Shown piece after piece: positions 5,024 to 5,858 of a stretch of DNA of 5,858 bases. The notes below the pieces were generated by a model. The model ran no database searches and had not been told where the DNA came from. It saw only the letters and a list, made by a program, of their open reading frames with translations. Each line of letters opens with the position of its first letter. The first letter of the stretch is position 1. The stretch comes from JBNJEM01 sp051745935 (lineage in GTDB: Bacteria > Planctomycetota > Planctomycetia > Pirellulales > Pirellulaceae), in assembly GCA_051745935.1 (NCBI GenBank), contig JBNJEM010000516.1:1-5858 (forward strand), given 5' to 3'. Made by a program: the position numbers and the translations under genes.

Positions 5024-5858
5024 TGAGATTATCGTTAGGACTCGATACTCGACAGGTCCAGGTTCAAAAGCTGGCTCCTCGCATGATCCAGTCGATGGAG
5101 ATTCTGCAGCTGCCGATCATGGCGCTTCAGGAGCGTATCGACCAGGAGATGAACGACAATCCGCTGCTGGAGGTCCAGGAAGCGGATCCGGCACTGCCGG
5201 AAGAGCCGGTGGAACAGGACAATGACAATCCGGACGCTCCAACGGAAAACGAGCGGGAACTGGTGGTTGATGAGTCGGAGCAAAACGCGGACGACTTTGA
5301 GCGTTTGCTGAACTTGGACAAGGACGTGCCCGATCACTTCGACGATGGGCCGCGCCGCAGTTTGACGCGGGTGCAGGAAGAGGCGGATCGCAAGCACGAC
5401 GCGATGGCGAACGTTGCCTCGCGGCCCGAATCCTTGAACGACTATTTGACGCACCAGTTGGGCGAATTGGATCTTGATCCCGAAACGATGGACATGGCGG
5501 GCCGGATCGTCTCCACGCTCGATGCAAGTGACGGCGGATATATGAAGATGAGTCTGGAAGACTTACTTCCCGCGGACGCCGGCCCCGACCAACTTGAATT
5601 GGCCCGGCACGCTTTGGAAATCGTCCAGAGTCTTGACCCCCCGGGCGTGGCCGCTCGTGATTTGCGTGAGTGCCTGCTGTTGCAGCTGACGCCCGACATG
5701 CCCTACTACGAAGAACTCAAGACCCTGATCGCGGGCCATCTGGAGGATCTTCGCGATAATCGGTTGCCGCAAATCCAACGCAAAACCGGTTATTCGATCG
5801 AACGGATCCAGCAAGCCTGGCAACGGCTGCGCAAGCTGAACCCCAAACCAGGCGCCCT
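5023..5858 (+). CDS. rpoN: RNA polymerase sigma-54 factor, N-terminal part (runs off the window)
   Basis: Sigma-54 directs RNA polymerase to -24/-12 promoters and needs an AAA+ enhancer-binding protein for open-complex formation. The 278 complete codons here cover region I, the activator-interacting domain (MRLSLGLDTRQVQVQKLAPR through LQLPIMALQERIDQEMNDNPLLE, residues 1-50). Next comes a strongly acidic region II (about 52-125, many Asp and Glu). The beginning of the core-binding region III contains ESLNDYLTHQLGELDLDP (from 136), LDPPGVAARDL (204-214) and LRKLNPKPGA at the edge. The DNA-binding helix-turn-helix and the RpoN box lie beyond the window. ATG 5023 fits the family N-terminus; the upstream GGAAAG (5006-5011) is 11 bases away, so the ribosome binding site is weak. 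No hpf or lptB neighbour is seen upstream, unlike the proteobacterial arrangement. Confidence 0.97.
   Translation, partial: MRLSLGLDTRQVQVQKLAPRMIQSMEILQLPIMALQERIDQEMNDNPLLEVQEADPALPEEPVEQDNDNPDAPTENERELVVDESEQNADDFERLLNLDKDVPDHFDDGPRRSLTRVQEEADRKHDAMANVASRPESLNDYLTHQLGELDLDPETMDMAGRIVSTLDASDGGYMKMSLEDLLPADAGPDQLELARHALEIVQSLDPPGVAARDLRECLLLQLTPDMPYYEELKTLIAGHLEDLRDNRLPQIQRKTGYSIERIQQAWQRLRKLNPKPGA

Noticed and set aside
5035..5823. Several minus-strand frames opposite the right-hand end
   Set aside because: They are shadows of rpoN, whose plus-strand frame is unmistakable but runs off the window.

Overview
The window most likely comes from the chromosome of a GC-rich bacterium, probably of the Planctomycetota. 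This assignment is an inference. It rests on the style of the RHS/YD-repeat remnant at the left end, the wording of the DnaX, RecR and RpoN proteins, weak or absent Shine-Dalgarno sequences, and long structured spacers. No 16S or other decisive marker is present.

Layout. Positions 16-774 on the minus strand hold a decayed RHS/YD-repeat protein gene with two frame changes, an internal stop and a lost C-terminal core. Positions 775-1082 are non-coding; within them, 890-1033 is a strongly foldable element ending in a T6 run. A good sigma70-type promoter (1083-1111) then drives a small bacterial SRP RNA (stem 1130-1249). Next come dnaX (1305-3110) and ebfC/ybaB (start 3149, or 3107 overlapping the dnaX stop). 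A 585-base spacer carries a 145-bp palindromic, MITE-like element (3923-4067) that ends 22 bases before recR (4090-4689). After a further 333-base spacer with small hairpins, rpoN (sigma-54) starts at 5023 and runs off the right edge.

How the genes work together. SRP RNA - dnaX - ebfC - recR is an old conserved neighbourhood, known for example from Bacillus subtilis (scr-dnaX-yaaK-recR). It combines membrane targeting of nascent proteins (SRP RNA), the clamp-loader subunit of DNA polymerase III (DnaX), a nucleoid-associated DNA-binding protein (EbfC) and recombinational repair (RecR). The palindromic element appears to have been inserted into the ebfC-recR junction and may uncouple recR from the rest.

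The most notable observation is inside dnaX. A run of ten A (2635-2644) lies exactly in the linker between the ATPase/oligomerisation part and the C-terminal part. It contains the E. coli-type slippery heptamer A AAA AAG in the correct frame. A GGGAG element lies 10 bases upstream and a foldable segment begins 6 bases downstream. A -1 shift meets TGA after one codon. This predicts a short gamma-like DnaX of 448 residues beside the full 601-residue tau-like product. The same protein has lost three of the four cysteines of the usual DnaX zinc module.
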